DNA of 64,000 nucleotides from Punica granatum (taxonomy: Eukaryota > Streptophyta > Magnoliopsida > Myrtales > Lythraceae), in assembly GCF_007655135.1 (NCBI RefSeq), contig NC_045131.1:8370001-8434000 (forward strand), written 5' to 3'. Shown one piece after another: positions 33,061 to 45,979 of the stretch. Both the position numbers and the translations under genes were made by a program. Each line of letters begins with the position of its first letter. Position 1 is the first letter of the stretch. The notes under the pieces were generated by a model that searched no databases, had not been told where the DNA came from, and worked only from the letters and a program-made list of their open reading frames with translations.

Positions 33061-34673
33061 TAAAAAAAAAATATGAAACTCAACAAAATATTATTTTGAT
33101 TTTTTTATTTATCTAGTTTTATCCTTTCAATTTATCTAGATATACTTTCAACTTGGACCTTATACTAGCCTATGTATACATCCGATGTATCCAGACGACT
33201 TTTAGTCGTTTTCATATATCTAGACTTTTTTCTTTTTTATAAAACATTTTATGTAACACAAACTATTTTAAGTTTTTCAATGACAGGTGTCTGTTAGACC
33301 TAGACTAAATTGAATTTTGTCTAAATGTACATTCAGAGACAAATTTTAAACAATACTTTTTGTAAGAGTATTTTAAATAACTCATTCAATGTTCTTGTTA
33401 TTAATTTTTCTAAAAAAGCAAGTATTTCTTATAAGTACTAGCAATTACTATTTAAAAATAAAATCACATGTTATTATATATATATTTATTTATTTATTTA
33501 TGCTAAACAATAAAAACTCGTCCGTCCTTCTCAGGCGGCGAGTAGGGGAAATTTCCCCACTTGCAGGGGTTCTCCCCTTTTTCTTTTCTTTATTTTTATA
33601 TTTTTTTATATTCTTAATTGTTTTTAATTTTAGATTCTTCTAAAAAAAATATCTTCCCTTTATTGCGTGTTTTAAAACCGGTAAGGACAATGTAGTGAGT
33701 AATTCGATTGACTCATTCGCTCAAACTACTCGATCATTATGGCCCAAACCAATTATTTTAAGATATTTTTCCCTTCAATTTTTTTTTCCAAATTTAGGTT
33801 TCTATTACAAATTGATCTTATATAAAAATAATTCTTTAAAATTATACTAAAACACTAAAGGTGGTCGTCCCTCTCACAAGGCGAGTAAGATGGGTTACCC
33901 CACCCGCCGAAACCTCCCCTTTTTTTTCTTTTTTTTTTTAGTTCTACATTTTTAAAATTTAAGTATAAACATTTTCTTTTCACCAGTGAACCAGTTGGTA
34001 TCTAAAGTCAGTGAGACTTAATTTAAGTATAAAAATCTTTTTTTATTCCCTGATGTGCACCAGTTGGTATCTGAAAGTCCAATGAGTCTGATTAATTTAT
34101 ATTCGAGTGGAGTCAGTCCAATAAGAGATCAAATTTTCTCTTCAATTACAAGTGCTAAACCATCTAAAATCAATGCACATTGATGAAAAGCCTATTTCAA
34201 TCAATTTTTAAGTTAATCTCTTTTTATCCACAACTTTAAAAATATCCTTATTTTGTTGGTGATGCAAGCTGTAAGATTAAGCCAACCGATTGACTAAGAC
34301 TAATTCTCGCTTGGTTGACTTGAATGTGATGATAAGATACTTTTAGTGAGTATTGAACCTTAACTGCAAGGAAAGTTCATCCACATATATTAAAGGGCCA
34401 CTTAAGGCATCTTATATTGCAATCGTGATTTTCTAATTAGAATTATTATAAAAAAATTCATATTAAGATTAACATAGAGAAATTTTAGCCTTTATGCCGT
34501 CTGAAATATTAATTAGTACTATCTTTTGAAAAATCTATATTATTTACTATGAATGGAGAGTTTTAAATTTTTATATATAAGTAGTTTTATTATTAATTTC
34601 AATTATACTAAATATTGGTTATTAAGTACACAAACTATTACGATAAATAAAAAAAATTGAAAAAAAATTTCAA

Positions 34674-34703
34674 CCCGTCACACTGTGCGGGAGTCGCCCC
34701 TAG
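34674..34703 (+). mobile_element. Helitron 3' terminus
   Basis: Hairpin CCCG-TCACACTGTG-CGGG at 34674-34691, then GTCGCC and CTAG (34700-34703) followed by T: the hairpin plus CTRR end of Helitrons inserted between A and T. The 5' end was not found. Confidence 0.5.
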
Positions 34704-37700
34704 TTACACATAAAAATACATCTTTCCAATGCATTACTCTATTTATTTTCCAACATTCATCTTTTCAATTTTTAACATTATTATTCCCAACTTTAGTTAA
34801 GATAAATTGCTTATAAGATCATCACATGATATTCTTTTTTTTAAAAAATAGATGCTTAAATTTTGATTTTAAAAGTCATAATGTTACATTTTTTTTCCCC
34901 AAATCAAGGTAAATCAAATTAGTCTGACTATTAAATGTTAAAGTAACACGACCCTAGTGGCATTTTTGCGGACACGGCACCTGAAAACTTGAAAATTTTA
35001 AAAATGAAAGATTACATTGAAAAAGAAAGAGGAGAACCTAGGCGAGTAGGGTACGTACGGTGGTCTCGTTGGCAAGGTCTCTAGGCAGGCAGTGATGCAT
35101 CCTGCGATCTCGCCGCCCTCCTTTTTGTCATGTAATTTTTATTTTTTATGTTTAAGTTTTTGGGTGCCACTTTGACTTGGCAGAAACAAATGCCACGTAG
35201 GATGTGCCATGCCAAAATTTAACAGCCAAACTAAGTGTTTGGCTTGACTTAGAAAAAAAAAATATTGTGATTTTTAAATTCAAAATTTAAATGTTTGATT
35301 TTTTCTTCCTGAAAAAACACCAATTGTGGTGTTTTACAAATAATTTGCTCTTAATTAAATAAGAGAAACAACTCATATTCCATTAACATGTTAATTTTGT
35401 CGAAAAAAGCATATAACAAATTCTTTTTGTCACACACTAACATGTTAATTATTCTTTGTAAAAAAAATTTCCTATCATTATATTATAATTATAGTTTGCT
35501 GCCTTTATGTTCTCTAGATTTTAAATTGAATTGAAAGTTAATGAATAATTTTTTTTTAAGAATTCCATAAAATCGAAAAGTGCGTGGAAATATAAACTAT
35601 CATTTGAAGAATAAAGGAATACGTCGTTTGCATATATTTTTATAGTAACTAATATTTATTCAAAAAAGATATGCAATATATTTCAATGAATCACATTATT
35701 TTTACGTATAATGCACATGATTATTTTCCTAATCTTTTAAAAAAGTCTAATAACCAGAGGACGGGTGTGTGCGATTCCGGCAGGAGAATGCTCGTGCATA
35801 TATGAGCTCGGCGATCCATAGACGTATCTTTTTTAATTATCTTCTCACTTTCTTTTCTGTATGCTTCTGGTCCTTTGTTTCGATATGCTAATCCGGGTCT
35901 AATTTAAACGCAATGTCTAAAATTGCTGAAGCATCTAACATAGAATTGACACATGATTTAACAATTTATAGTTCGAGCATAGAAGAGCGTTTGGAGAGAG
36001 AATGATAGGGTTTCTATTATTGCATGCATGTCTACTCAACTATATAAATAATCATCACATGTCTAATACATCGATATTATTCGATGTTATAGATGTCTAA
36101 TATACAATTTTTAAGAGATTTTACTCTTGAGGAAATCCCATTCGATGATAGTTGATATAGGTCACTTGATCAACAATTGGACAAGCTATTGACAGAGAGA
36201 GAACAACTAGGCCGGACTCAGATATCGCGGATATATATGAATTTCATATATTCGTTTACGACGACATGACAACCACCTTTTAAGCGCACTTATCTCTCCT
36301 ATGAAAATATCCTCTTTGTACATACTGGTTAAATGATATACACGTGTGTATATCGTTTTTCGCTTCGAAATCATTCGGATCTTGGCCGACATGTTCAGGT
36401 TGGATCCTAGTCATTATATGTAACATGTACACTTCTGGATCACTTCTTTTCTATCATAAACCTTTTTTTTCCTTGCTTATTAGACTGATTTGATGTGTAA
36501 AAATATCCCAATAAAGATAAAGAAGGAGAGGAAGGGGGGGAAAAGATTGAACAACATCTAATAAAACTTCAAAGAGATAAACAGCACATGGTCCTTTGAA
36601 TTAGGGCAGATTAACATCGCTCCACAGAGCTTCTCTGTGCTTCGATAAATGCCCCCACTAATGTTTGCTTAAAGAGCTTTTTTTTGCCAAATTGAGTAAG
36701 CGATAACGAGTCAAATAAAGTTGGGGGTGTCACTGTGGATGGCTTTGTCATTTTGTCCAAATAGGGATGATCCTTATGAAATTGACGAGAGTGCTCTGAC
36801 CACCAAGGAAAGGTCTCATTATTTGTCATAGGAACCCGGAGCCAGCTTAGCTAGTTCACTTGAATTATACATATAAATTAATAATTGGATGCTTAATTAA
36901 TGAGGAAGAGTAATTATGGAGTTGAAGAACAAACTCTTCTTTATGGATATTGACTTAGGCAGACTCATAATGATTTGGAGTTTTTTTTTTTTCAATCATA
37001 AGAAAGTTTTATTGGTCTCATACAAAAATATGAAATAAAATGTAATAAATGAGGACATAAGTTCCATTGGCAATGATCGAACACGTGATTTTTTTGATCC
37101 CGAGTTAACGTTTCGTGCCACTGTAATAAAACCTCTTCCTCAATGATTTTGGCAATTTGCAGCCAGGTATCTAGTGCCTGTCGTTAATGCATCTTAGAAA
37201 TGTGGATGTGCACCTGTAAGAGATGGATCTATATAGAGAAACAAGTTCGATATATAGACCAATATTTTTCTCCCTTCATAAAATCGAAAAAAGAAAAAAA
37301 GATTTTGTTCTTTCGGTTGTTAAAAACCTGTCTTTATTGCAAGGATCTGGGAGAAAAAGCAGAGGTCCATACACACAAATAAGACAATTGCTATATATGC
37401 AAACTGGCTTACGGGGTGGAAAGCTACGTCCCTTCTGCAGTGAGTTCATCCTCTTGATTTGGTTCCTAATGTCTTAGACCATCTTTTTGTTAGACAATAT
37501 TCTTAGAGTCTGCATACATCATTCCTGTTTGATTAATTTTAGTTTGTCTGGGCAGTAGCCCTTACTCCACTGAAATATATATATACATGTACACTCACAC
37601 ATATATAGTGCATTTTTTAGCCTCCGCCTGTAAAACGCTAAACCTTCATTTATTTTGCTAATCATAGAGAATGTTAATTTGTATAGTTAGATTATAAATT

Positions 37701-38884
37701 CGGAACATCATATATATCTTCAATTTTTTACATGATATACATGAATCTACCAATAAGTAGTGTCCATCGTATAAAGAGTATCAGTTTAAACACTTATTGT
37801 TCGGAGTTTAATATATATATATATCCTCATAAGATAAATAAAGATTCATTCGTTATATTTGAGCAAATTATATATTGTTCCAAAAGAGTAGGCAGATTCG
37901 TCAAAATAGATTCCACAATTCCAAGAGTGGGGGAGGGTCGAAAAAGCCACTTTGAAGTGGCAAAAGAGATTGGCCAAAAAAAAAGGCCGAAGAGAATTGC
38001 AAATTGGCTGGTAATTGAAAAAAAGATAATAAATAAATCAATATATATAAATATATTTTGCTAAAAAAATAATTTATAGAAGTCGGTGTCCTCAAAGCTC
38101 AAGTCGAAGAACACTCAACGAGCAATTTTTTTTTTTTACAGATGCACTAGAGGATATTTGAATTTGAGACTTGAGGTTAACACGTAAGAATAAGTTTATT
38201 AATCACTAAACCATCTTTAGTGTCAATTTACCACTTTGGAGCGGCTTTTTGCAAAAAGATGGGGATAAGATATGGGTGCACCAACCTTAGGCTTGGGCTT
38301 TTTAGGTCATATGGATTGATTCCCCTAATTATATAAAATTAAAAAGCTCTTCAAGGCATTGCTGTCTGCCATCGGAGGAATTTCTTCCCCGATCTTGACC
38401 TCTGAGTCTTTGTCAGGATCGGGGAAGTAATTATATAATACGGTTAGTCAAGGCACCAGGTGGTCGTATCTAACCAATTCGATACTGCCATTTTGTCAGA
38501 CATGAATTTATGAATTTTATGCAGCTGTATAAATTCTTGTCTAAAATTAAGAGATTTTGATTTTCATTTTTGATAATAAAATTTTCCGCATTCATCTTTT
38601 AATTTCACTTTTCCTATTATTTACTAATTACTGATGAACCTTTTTTATAATAGAAATATATGACTAAACATTAACCTTGACACGTGTTAATTAATTGCTA
38701 ACGGTGGGAAATATTTGCCCAATGGCTGGAAGCCTCACAAAGTTTATGGGAAGGCCTGCATTTTTCTTTTTTGGTGGGAGAAAGGCCTATATAATTAACA
38801 ACTATATATATATATATATATATATATTCTCTAAATCTAATTAATTATATGTTAGACTATGGGATTTATTATAGGGATACATGT

Positions 38885-38988
38885 CGTTGATTTAAAATCA
38901 AGAGATACATTCAATGCTTATTTCTAGAACTATAATCGTTGATTTAAAATCAAGAGATACATTCAATGCTTATTTCTAGAACTATAAT
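38885..38988 (+). repeat. Perfect 52-bp tandem duplication
   Basis: CGTTGATTTAAAATCAAGAG... through CTATAAT occurs at 38885-38936 and again without any difference at 38937-38988. Confidence 0.95.
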
Positions 38989-39574
38989 GTTTCCTCGTTC
39001 TCAATTTCTTATGTTACGTTTGGTGCACTCGAATTTGATGGAAAGATCATTCCTTCATACAAATTAAATAATGCTCATCCCATCATTCCAACCAAATTTC
39101 TAAAGTATCATACATTTTCTTTTAAGCTCCTATAGACATATTATAACATTTTGGCAAATAAATTCATTATTCTAATTTAATTTTTTAATATTTTCAACTT
39201 CACATGAAAAATAGTATATATTTCTATATAAAAAAAGCTTATATTCTTCTACTGGAAAATAAGCACATATTGTTGAGAAGTCAAAATAAGAAGCAAATCC
39301 CACACCGGCCAAGTTGTTGAAATTAGAGGGATTTATATGATATTTAGATATCATGATCTAATAGTTTAAGCTTTTGGATTGAAGATATATCAAGTCCCTG
39401 TAAAGATAATATGAAAGTAAAGACATTATAAAATGAATCATAGTTGTATTACATATGAAGTTAGAAAACTTTCTCCAAAGTCCAACTACAAATTAATAGA
39501 GAAGAAATTAAAAACGAAAAGAAAAGAAAAGAAAAGAAAAGGGAGGCCAATGGGGTGGAAGGGAACGGAGAGAG

Positions 39575-41263
39575 GAGTGCACGGGATGTGGGGAGCACGT
39601 GCAGGGATGTGAGGAGAAGGAAGAGAATTTTGTAAGGCACGATGAGACTTGAGAGTAAAGATTTTATGATTTTATTCTTATATTTAATATATTATTTTTT
39701 ACTCTTTCAATGAAATTATAAATTATTAATGAGGTAATTTTATAAAGGGCAAAATATATACCGTAACATAATTTTTTACTTTTGTGTTAATTTTATCACA
39801 ATATTTTAAAATTACACTATATAGCACATTATTTAAGGTGTAGTGTCAATTATAGTATGACATTAAATTTTCCGTAAAAATTAAACGAAAAGTTGATGTG
39901 GCACACATGTGGATGAATAGTGAGCCTATGCTCTTGCCACATACGGAATAACTCGTATTCTGATCAGTCCGGTGCCCTTTTCTTCCTTTTTCTTACGTGC
40001 AATTCCCATCTTTCGATAAGCATCCAATATCTCAGCAGATGAACATTTCTCTAAGCTTATCTTGTAGTTTATACGTCTAAGTTTTGCCCATTTTAGATGG
40101 TGGTAAAATGAGACCACAGAAAGAGCTCTTCCTCGTTCAGTCAGATTTCTCAGTAAGATTTGGTTTGATCCTTTTACTTGTTGTTTGAATCTTCATATAG
40201 AAAGTCGGCCTTCCTCATACTCCTTTCCTCGTGGATGAATAGTGGGCCCATACTTTTACTACATATGAAATAACTCATATTCCGACACGCTCGGTGCCCT
40301 TTTACCCACCCGATTCCTTCACTATTAATACCCAAATTCCATTCTCACCTATTCACATACGGAATTTCTCTTTATAAAAATAACCACATCATCAATAAAA
40401 TAAAATAAAAATCACATATTGAACTTGCAGTGATGCGAGGATGTAGGGAGCACGTGCAGTGATGTGAGGAGAAGAAGAGAATTTTGTGAAGCGTGATCAG
40501 ACTTGAGAATAAAGATTTTATGATTTTATTCTTATATTTATTTTTTATTTTTTACTCTTTCAATGATATTATAAATTATTAATGAGGTAATTTTATAAAG
40601 GGGAAATATATACTGTAACATAACATTTTACTTTTGTATCAATTTTATGACAACCTTTTAAAATTGCACTATATAACACATTGTTTAAGGTGTAGTGTCA
40701 ATTATAGTATGGCGTTAATTTTTTCTTGAAAATTAAGCGGAAGGCTGATGTGACTCACATGTGGATGAATAATGAGCCCAGGCTCTTGCCACATACGGAA
40801 TAAGTCATATTTTGACCCATCCGGTGCCCTTTTCTCCCTTTTCTTACGTGTAATTCCCCTCTTTCGATAAGCATCCAGTATCTCAACTTATGAACATTTC
40901 TCTAAGCTTATCCTGTAGCTTATACGTCGAAGTTTTGCACATTTCAAATGGTGGTAAAATGAGACCACGGAAAGAGCTCTTCCTCATTCAGTCAGATTTC
41001 TCTTTTCCTTTTTGTTTGAATCTTCATATAGAAAGTCGACCTTCCTCATACTCTTCCCATCTTGGATGAATAGTGGGCCCAGACTTTTGCCACATACAGA
41101 ATAACTCATATTCCGACATGTTCGGTGTTCTTTTACCCACTCGACTCCTTCACCATTAATACCCAAATTCCATTCCCGCCTATTTACATACGGAATTTCT
41201 CTTTCTGAAAATAACCACACCATTAATAAAATAAAATAAAAATCACATATTGAACTTATCATA
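39575..41263 (+). repeat. Two tandem units of about 850 bp
   Basis: Unit 1 (about 39575-40435) and unit 2 (about 40436-41263) are colinear from GGGAGCACGTGCAG-GATGTG through CACATATTGAACTT. Each contains two internal copies of a block of about 70 bp (GTGGATGAATAGTG...GGTGCCCTTTT) at 39909, 40232, 40763 and 41063. Confidence 0.9.
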
Positions 41264-41870
41264 GTTCATTCAATGAACAATGGATGAAAATTTATTAGAA
41301 ACAAAAGGGAAGCTCATACCTATCAAATGAAAAGCAAACATTAATTTGTTTTCTTCTATGGGAATAAAAGAGGGGGAAGTGTGAAGAGAGAGACTGATAA
41401 ACACATGGGTGAAGAGGAAGAAGAAACGACAAAGTGCTTAACTGAAGAGAAATTTGGGGCTATAGTAATTCGAGAGATGTATAAAGAGGCGGAAATGTGA
41501 TTCATGTATTGATGATGAGGGAGTTAGGTAGGAAAAAGGCACCGAGCATGTCGGAATATGGGTTGTTTCGCATGTGGCAAGAGTTTAGGTCCACTATTCA
41601 TCCACGGGTGCACCGCATCAGCCTTCTATTTAATTTTTAAGGAAAATTTGACGCCATGTCATAATTGACATTACACCATAAATAATGTGTTGTATAATGT
41701 AATTTTAATAAGTTATGATAAAATTGACACAAAAGTAAAAGGTTGTGCTATGATTGACATTACTCCCTAAACAATATACTATATAGTGTAATTTTTAAAA
41801 GTTGTGATAAAATTGACACAAAAGTAAAATATTATGTCATGACATATATTTTTCCTTTTATAAAATCACA
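39740..41870. mobile_element. Composite element with long terminal inverted repeats
   Basis: The left segment 39740-39970 reappears in reverse complement at about 41550-41870 (ATTTTATAAAGG...ACTATTCATCCAC, with CACATGCGAAAC in place of CACATACGGAAT). The right arm itself holds the AATTGACACAAAAGTAAAA block twice (about 41723 and 41811). The tandem units lie between the arms. No transposase ORF. Confidence 0.7.
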
Positions 41871-42029
41871 ATCAAAATAATTTCCGCGGAACGTCAAATC
41901 TCTTCTTTATTGTAGTATGAATATATCTAGCCATTGTATGATCTTTTTTTTTTTCCTATGAGTATTGAAATGAGTTGCTTCTTAGTTTATCACATGTTCT
42001 ATGCCAAGCCACTATACATTTTATCGAGT

Positions 42030-42140
42030 GTAGTATCCGAAAACCCAATAAATATCGAATAATCCAAGTTGAGTTGGATAAATTTATTAAGAAACTTTTT
42101 TCATTAACAAAATTTAAATCTGAAACCTCACTTAAAAAAA
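42030..42140 (-). mobile_element. SINE fragment, minus orientation
   Basis: The minus strand reads TAATGAAAAAAGTTTCTTAA, TTATCCAACTCAACTTGG, ATTGGGTTTTCGGATAC, the 3' portion of the same SINE family as 51301-51487. Confidence 0.5.
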
Positions 42141-45100
42141 AAGAAGGTATCGAATCACCTATATCAACCCATGTCGTTCTAACCAATCATTCTTGTCTTT
42201 ATGGAGATTGTACTTTATGTTGAGTTTCAGGCAAATTATTAGTCTAAGATGCAATAGCAACGCGTAACTGAAACTTACAGTGTATTTATTCTCTTTTCTT
42301 TTTGATAAATAACAGTGAACTTAATCAACCAACTGGAAATAACTTTTAATAATCAAATAGTTTATAAAAATAATCTACTTGAGTTTAACATTTTAATCAC
42401 TTGAGTTGCTGGGTGCGCGGCTTTGCAGCAGATGTTAGTGATAAGAGAGAGTCCTAATTATTTGAAGAAAGGCACGGTCCATTGCTGCAAAACGTTTTCG
42501 CTTTGCTTATAGTGTCTCTCATTCAATAGAGATTAATAAATAAATAATTATATAAAATACTAAAAAAAGGAGCTATATTAAAATTTTGATACATATATTA
42601 TGACGAACTTTTTGATGGTTCTAGTTACTTTATCACGTGATGTGAGGAAACACTAATGTAATTACAACCAACTAGTAAAATGAGCTTGTAGTCATGGATA
42701 ATTGAGTCGTAAATTTATATAATAAGAAAAATTTATTGGTTCTTTCTTGATCATCAGTTCACTATGAGAAAGGACCATTTAATATTTTATATATATTACT
42801 TCAATAATGCTTTTTTTACCCAAATTATCAAATAATTAGAGTGGCTTTCCAATTGAGAGAACTATTGATTAAATGTGTTGCCACTAAAGTGTCTGCACCT
42901 AATTAATGCGCTCTTCATAAGTAAAAGCTAAGACCCTAGATCACATTTTAATCCATAAAAACTTATGTCATTATATAACTAAATAATCACGTGACTTTTT
43001 TGCACACACATAGGTAGTTCAGTTTAATCGAAAACCAATTAAATATTTGATGGTTAATTATTTTAAATATTATTTGGTAGGGAGGTCAAAAAATGGTCCA
43101 CTATAGTTCACCGAAAATCAAAAAGGCCCATTATACCTGCTGCAATGATTCACTTTAGATAAATTTCTACAGAAGAAAGATTATATATTAATTGTATGTT
43201 TTTCTCAGCACAAAATATCACTCAGCTTATTAGTTGGCGATATTAATTTTTATTTAAATATCAACATGTTCAGCCATCGAAATACTTAAAAAATTTGGAA
43301 TATCTGTACTACAAGTATGCACACTAACTGTCGGTCCAATTTATCAATTGCAATTATCAACAAAGGAGTCTCTCTTTCTTTGAAGCATATCCAAAAGGCG
43401 GGAATATTTTAAACCTTCTGACTGTTTTTTGGACAATCTAGTCAACTTCTCAACTAGAAGAATACTTTTTTATTTTTTTAAAATTTTGAGAAAAAAATTG
43501 ATTTAATATTGTCAAGTTGTGGCTATTTCTACCTATAATGTATATATATAGTATGTCTTACCTCTGCTAAGGTTTTCTTCTTTTTTTTTTTTTCTGGTTA
43601 TTTCTCTCTTTTTATGTCATTTGGCTATTTCTTCTAAGGTTCTATCTTGGCCTACATCTTATTTAACTGTTCGACGAGGTTTTATGACCATCCTTTTCTA
43701 AAACAGATCGGAATTAGCACATCTTCTTGAGTCATTAAAAAAGAAAACCAGCTTAACTATGATTTACGACTCCATAATGTCAAGCATCATTTTCGATCGA
43801 GATAGTTTATGACCATAGGATAGCCAAGCCCGAGCCAGCTTTGAGTAATAGATTGGTCCACGAACAAATCACTCAGAAAAAAAGGGTGAGTCGAGTTACT
43901 ATATTCTCAACCTTGCAGCTGGCTTAATTACTTTGAATTTCTAATCATACATATATATATATGGGGCGGATGAGATTCCAAGATATTGTTTCTATGAAAA
44001 TAGTATACAGCAAGGTTAAAAGTTTTGTTGTTTAATAAAATGAGATCCAGCCGGCTCGAGTAAACTCGAAGACGAGTTAAAACTGCAAAGTTGATGGAAA
44101 TGAAAAGATTAAAGAACAAATTACCTATACAGCAAGTACATGCATCTGCTGGTGGAGCATTGATATATGATCAACAACCTTAAGAATATCGTTCAATTAT
44201 GATTCAACTTCCGCCCCTTTCTGGTTAGAATCATGACGCTGTATGACTGTGATCAATCAATTAAGCATGATCAGCTCCGGGGATAGTTCTACCAATAGCC
44301 TCATTATAAGGGCATGCATATATAAGGGCATCATATGTAAATGAATCGTAATGTGTCTTCAATGAGGATTATGTTGAAAGTGGACCGTATAAACATAATA
44401 ATAGCGACCCTTTTGACTTGGGTACCGATATATCCATATACATATAGAAAGCTGTGAAGAGCGGAAAGTACAGGAAAATACAACGAATATGGGCACCGAT
44501 GCCATTCCCATTCAAAGTCCAATAGTGACGCCCATTGAGTGGAGGTGAGAAAACAAAATGAAGATATTCTCCACCGCAATCATATTCATGCCCAAATCCC
44601 TAGTTTCTCATGCCCACGGGGAGTTTCGGATCAAACCCATAATTTATCGTTTATCTATTTTGGGGTAACCTTAGGCATATTCAAAATTCCATATATAATT
44701 AAGAAGTATATAAGTGGCTAGTTGGATAATTTCTTTTTCTTCTTTGAAATACAGAGCTATCTAGTTCAAGTTAATATTTATTAATTCTTTTTTTTACCAT
44801 TAATAATCATTGATAATTCCGAGAAAGTTTTTTATGTAATGGTACTGCGTGACTTGTATCACAAGTCAATAATTGTTTAAATACATCGACACAAATGATA
44901 TCTCAAATCTGTGACAAATTGTTGTTTAAAAAAATAAAAAAAAATTATTGAGTCTTATGAAACAACACGTATGTAGTACACTTGTTACAAGTAACATCTT
45001 TTCAAATTCCACTGCAAATTCCAAAGGTACAGTCACACCAATATACACCCAACAGCTCACTGAAAAAAATTATATAAAAAAAAATTCCAACCACATTACG

Positions 45101-45834
45101 CCCAATATGAAAATTTATATGGGAATTAGGAACCATCACCTATTAAGATCGATCTTTTGGGTTGGAGACGGACACGAATCGTATGAGCTCAAAAAAAATT
45201 TATGATTGTGTCAGAGTTGACCTATTACATCTGTTGTGTTGCTTATTGGCCCGGTTCTAATTCGCATCCACGCCGCGTGTGAGGGGTGAGTATTAAGCAA
45301 ACCATTCTCAAAATTTCTTTCTGCATCTTCCCTAATCACTCTTAAAGACTTCTTTATAAGAAATTTGAATATCACCACCTACTAATTCATACACATGAAT
45401 TGAAAGATGGATCGGCCAACTCTACATAAGCGTAATAACATTTTAAAAGGTACAATCTATCTTGAATGTTTAATCTTATTTTGACACAGTGAATTTTGAA
45501 TACATATTTTCTTGGTAAAAAGTACATATGAACTTTTGAGTTCAAGCTCATCCATTAGCTGCAAATATGCATTCGAGATGACACGTATACGAGTACGGGT
45601 TTATCCTATGTTAAGATGGAGGCCGGAGGCCGGGAGTAGTACCGAGTACATTGGCCACTTGCTCATTACGTCTTATAAAAGATGCTTTTTGAGGGGTAGA
45701 ACTGGTCTAAATTTTTCGCGTTGGAAAGTGATATAGTGGACGGAGGGGATGAGAGAGAGAGAGGGAATGAAAAGGCCATGCCATGACAATATTTGGGCAG
45801 TCATGACAAAAGGCAAACCTTCTTTGGTTTCTTC

Positions 45835-45844
45835 CTATATAAAG
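45835..45844 (+). promoter_or_regulatory. TATA box of the NPF transporter gene
   Basis: CTATATAAAG about 136-145 bases before the ATG at 45980, with a short CA-rich leader starting near 45870. Confidence 0.7.
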
Positions 45845-45979
45845 GGGTCCAAACCAATCCTCCCCTCCCCACCAAAACCTCCTCAATACTTCACTAGCTA
45901 AGACAAAACACACACTCTTTGCTTCTCTCTGGCTTCTGTGTTTGTACATCTCAGAAAGAAACCCTAAGGTGTGTTGGTG

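Larger units (their letters stand above)
27358..45830. other. Long gene-poor, transposon-rich spacer
   Basis: 18 kb of AT-rich DNA without a convincing gene. It contains an unassigned open exon-like segment (27896-28138), a CTC repeat (about 29182-29207), SINE relics (about 31600, 32920, 38090, 42030), a Helitron 3' terminus (34674-34703), a perfect 52-bp tandem duplication (38885-38988), and a large array of tandem and inverted repeats (39575-41870). Confidence 0.5.

Noticed and set aside
39575..41870. CRISPR-like reading of the repeated 70-bp blocks
   Set aside because: The repeats are long, diverged and irregularly spaced in a plant genome; tandem duplication of a transposable element explains them.
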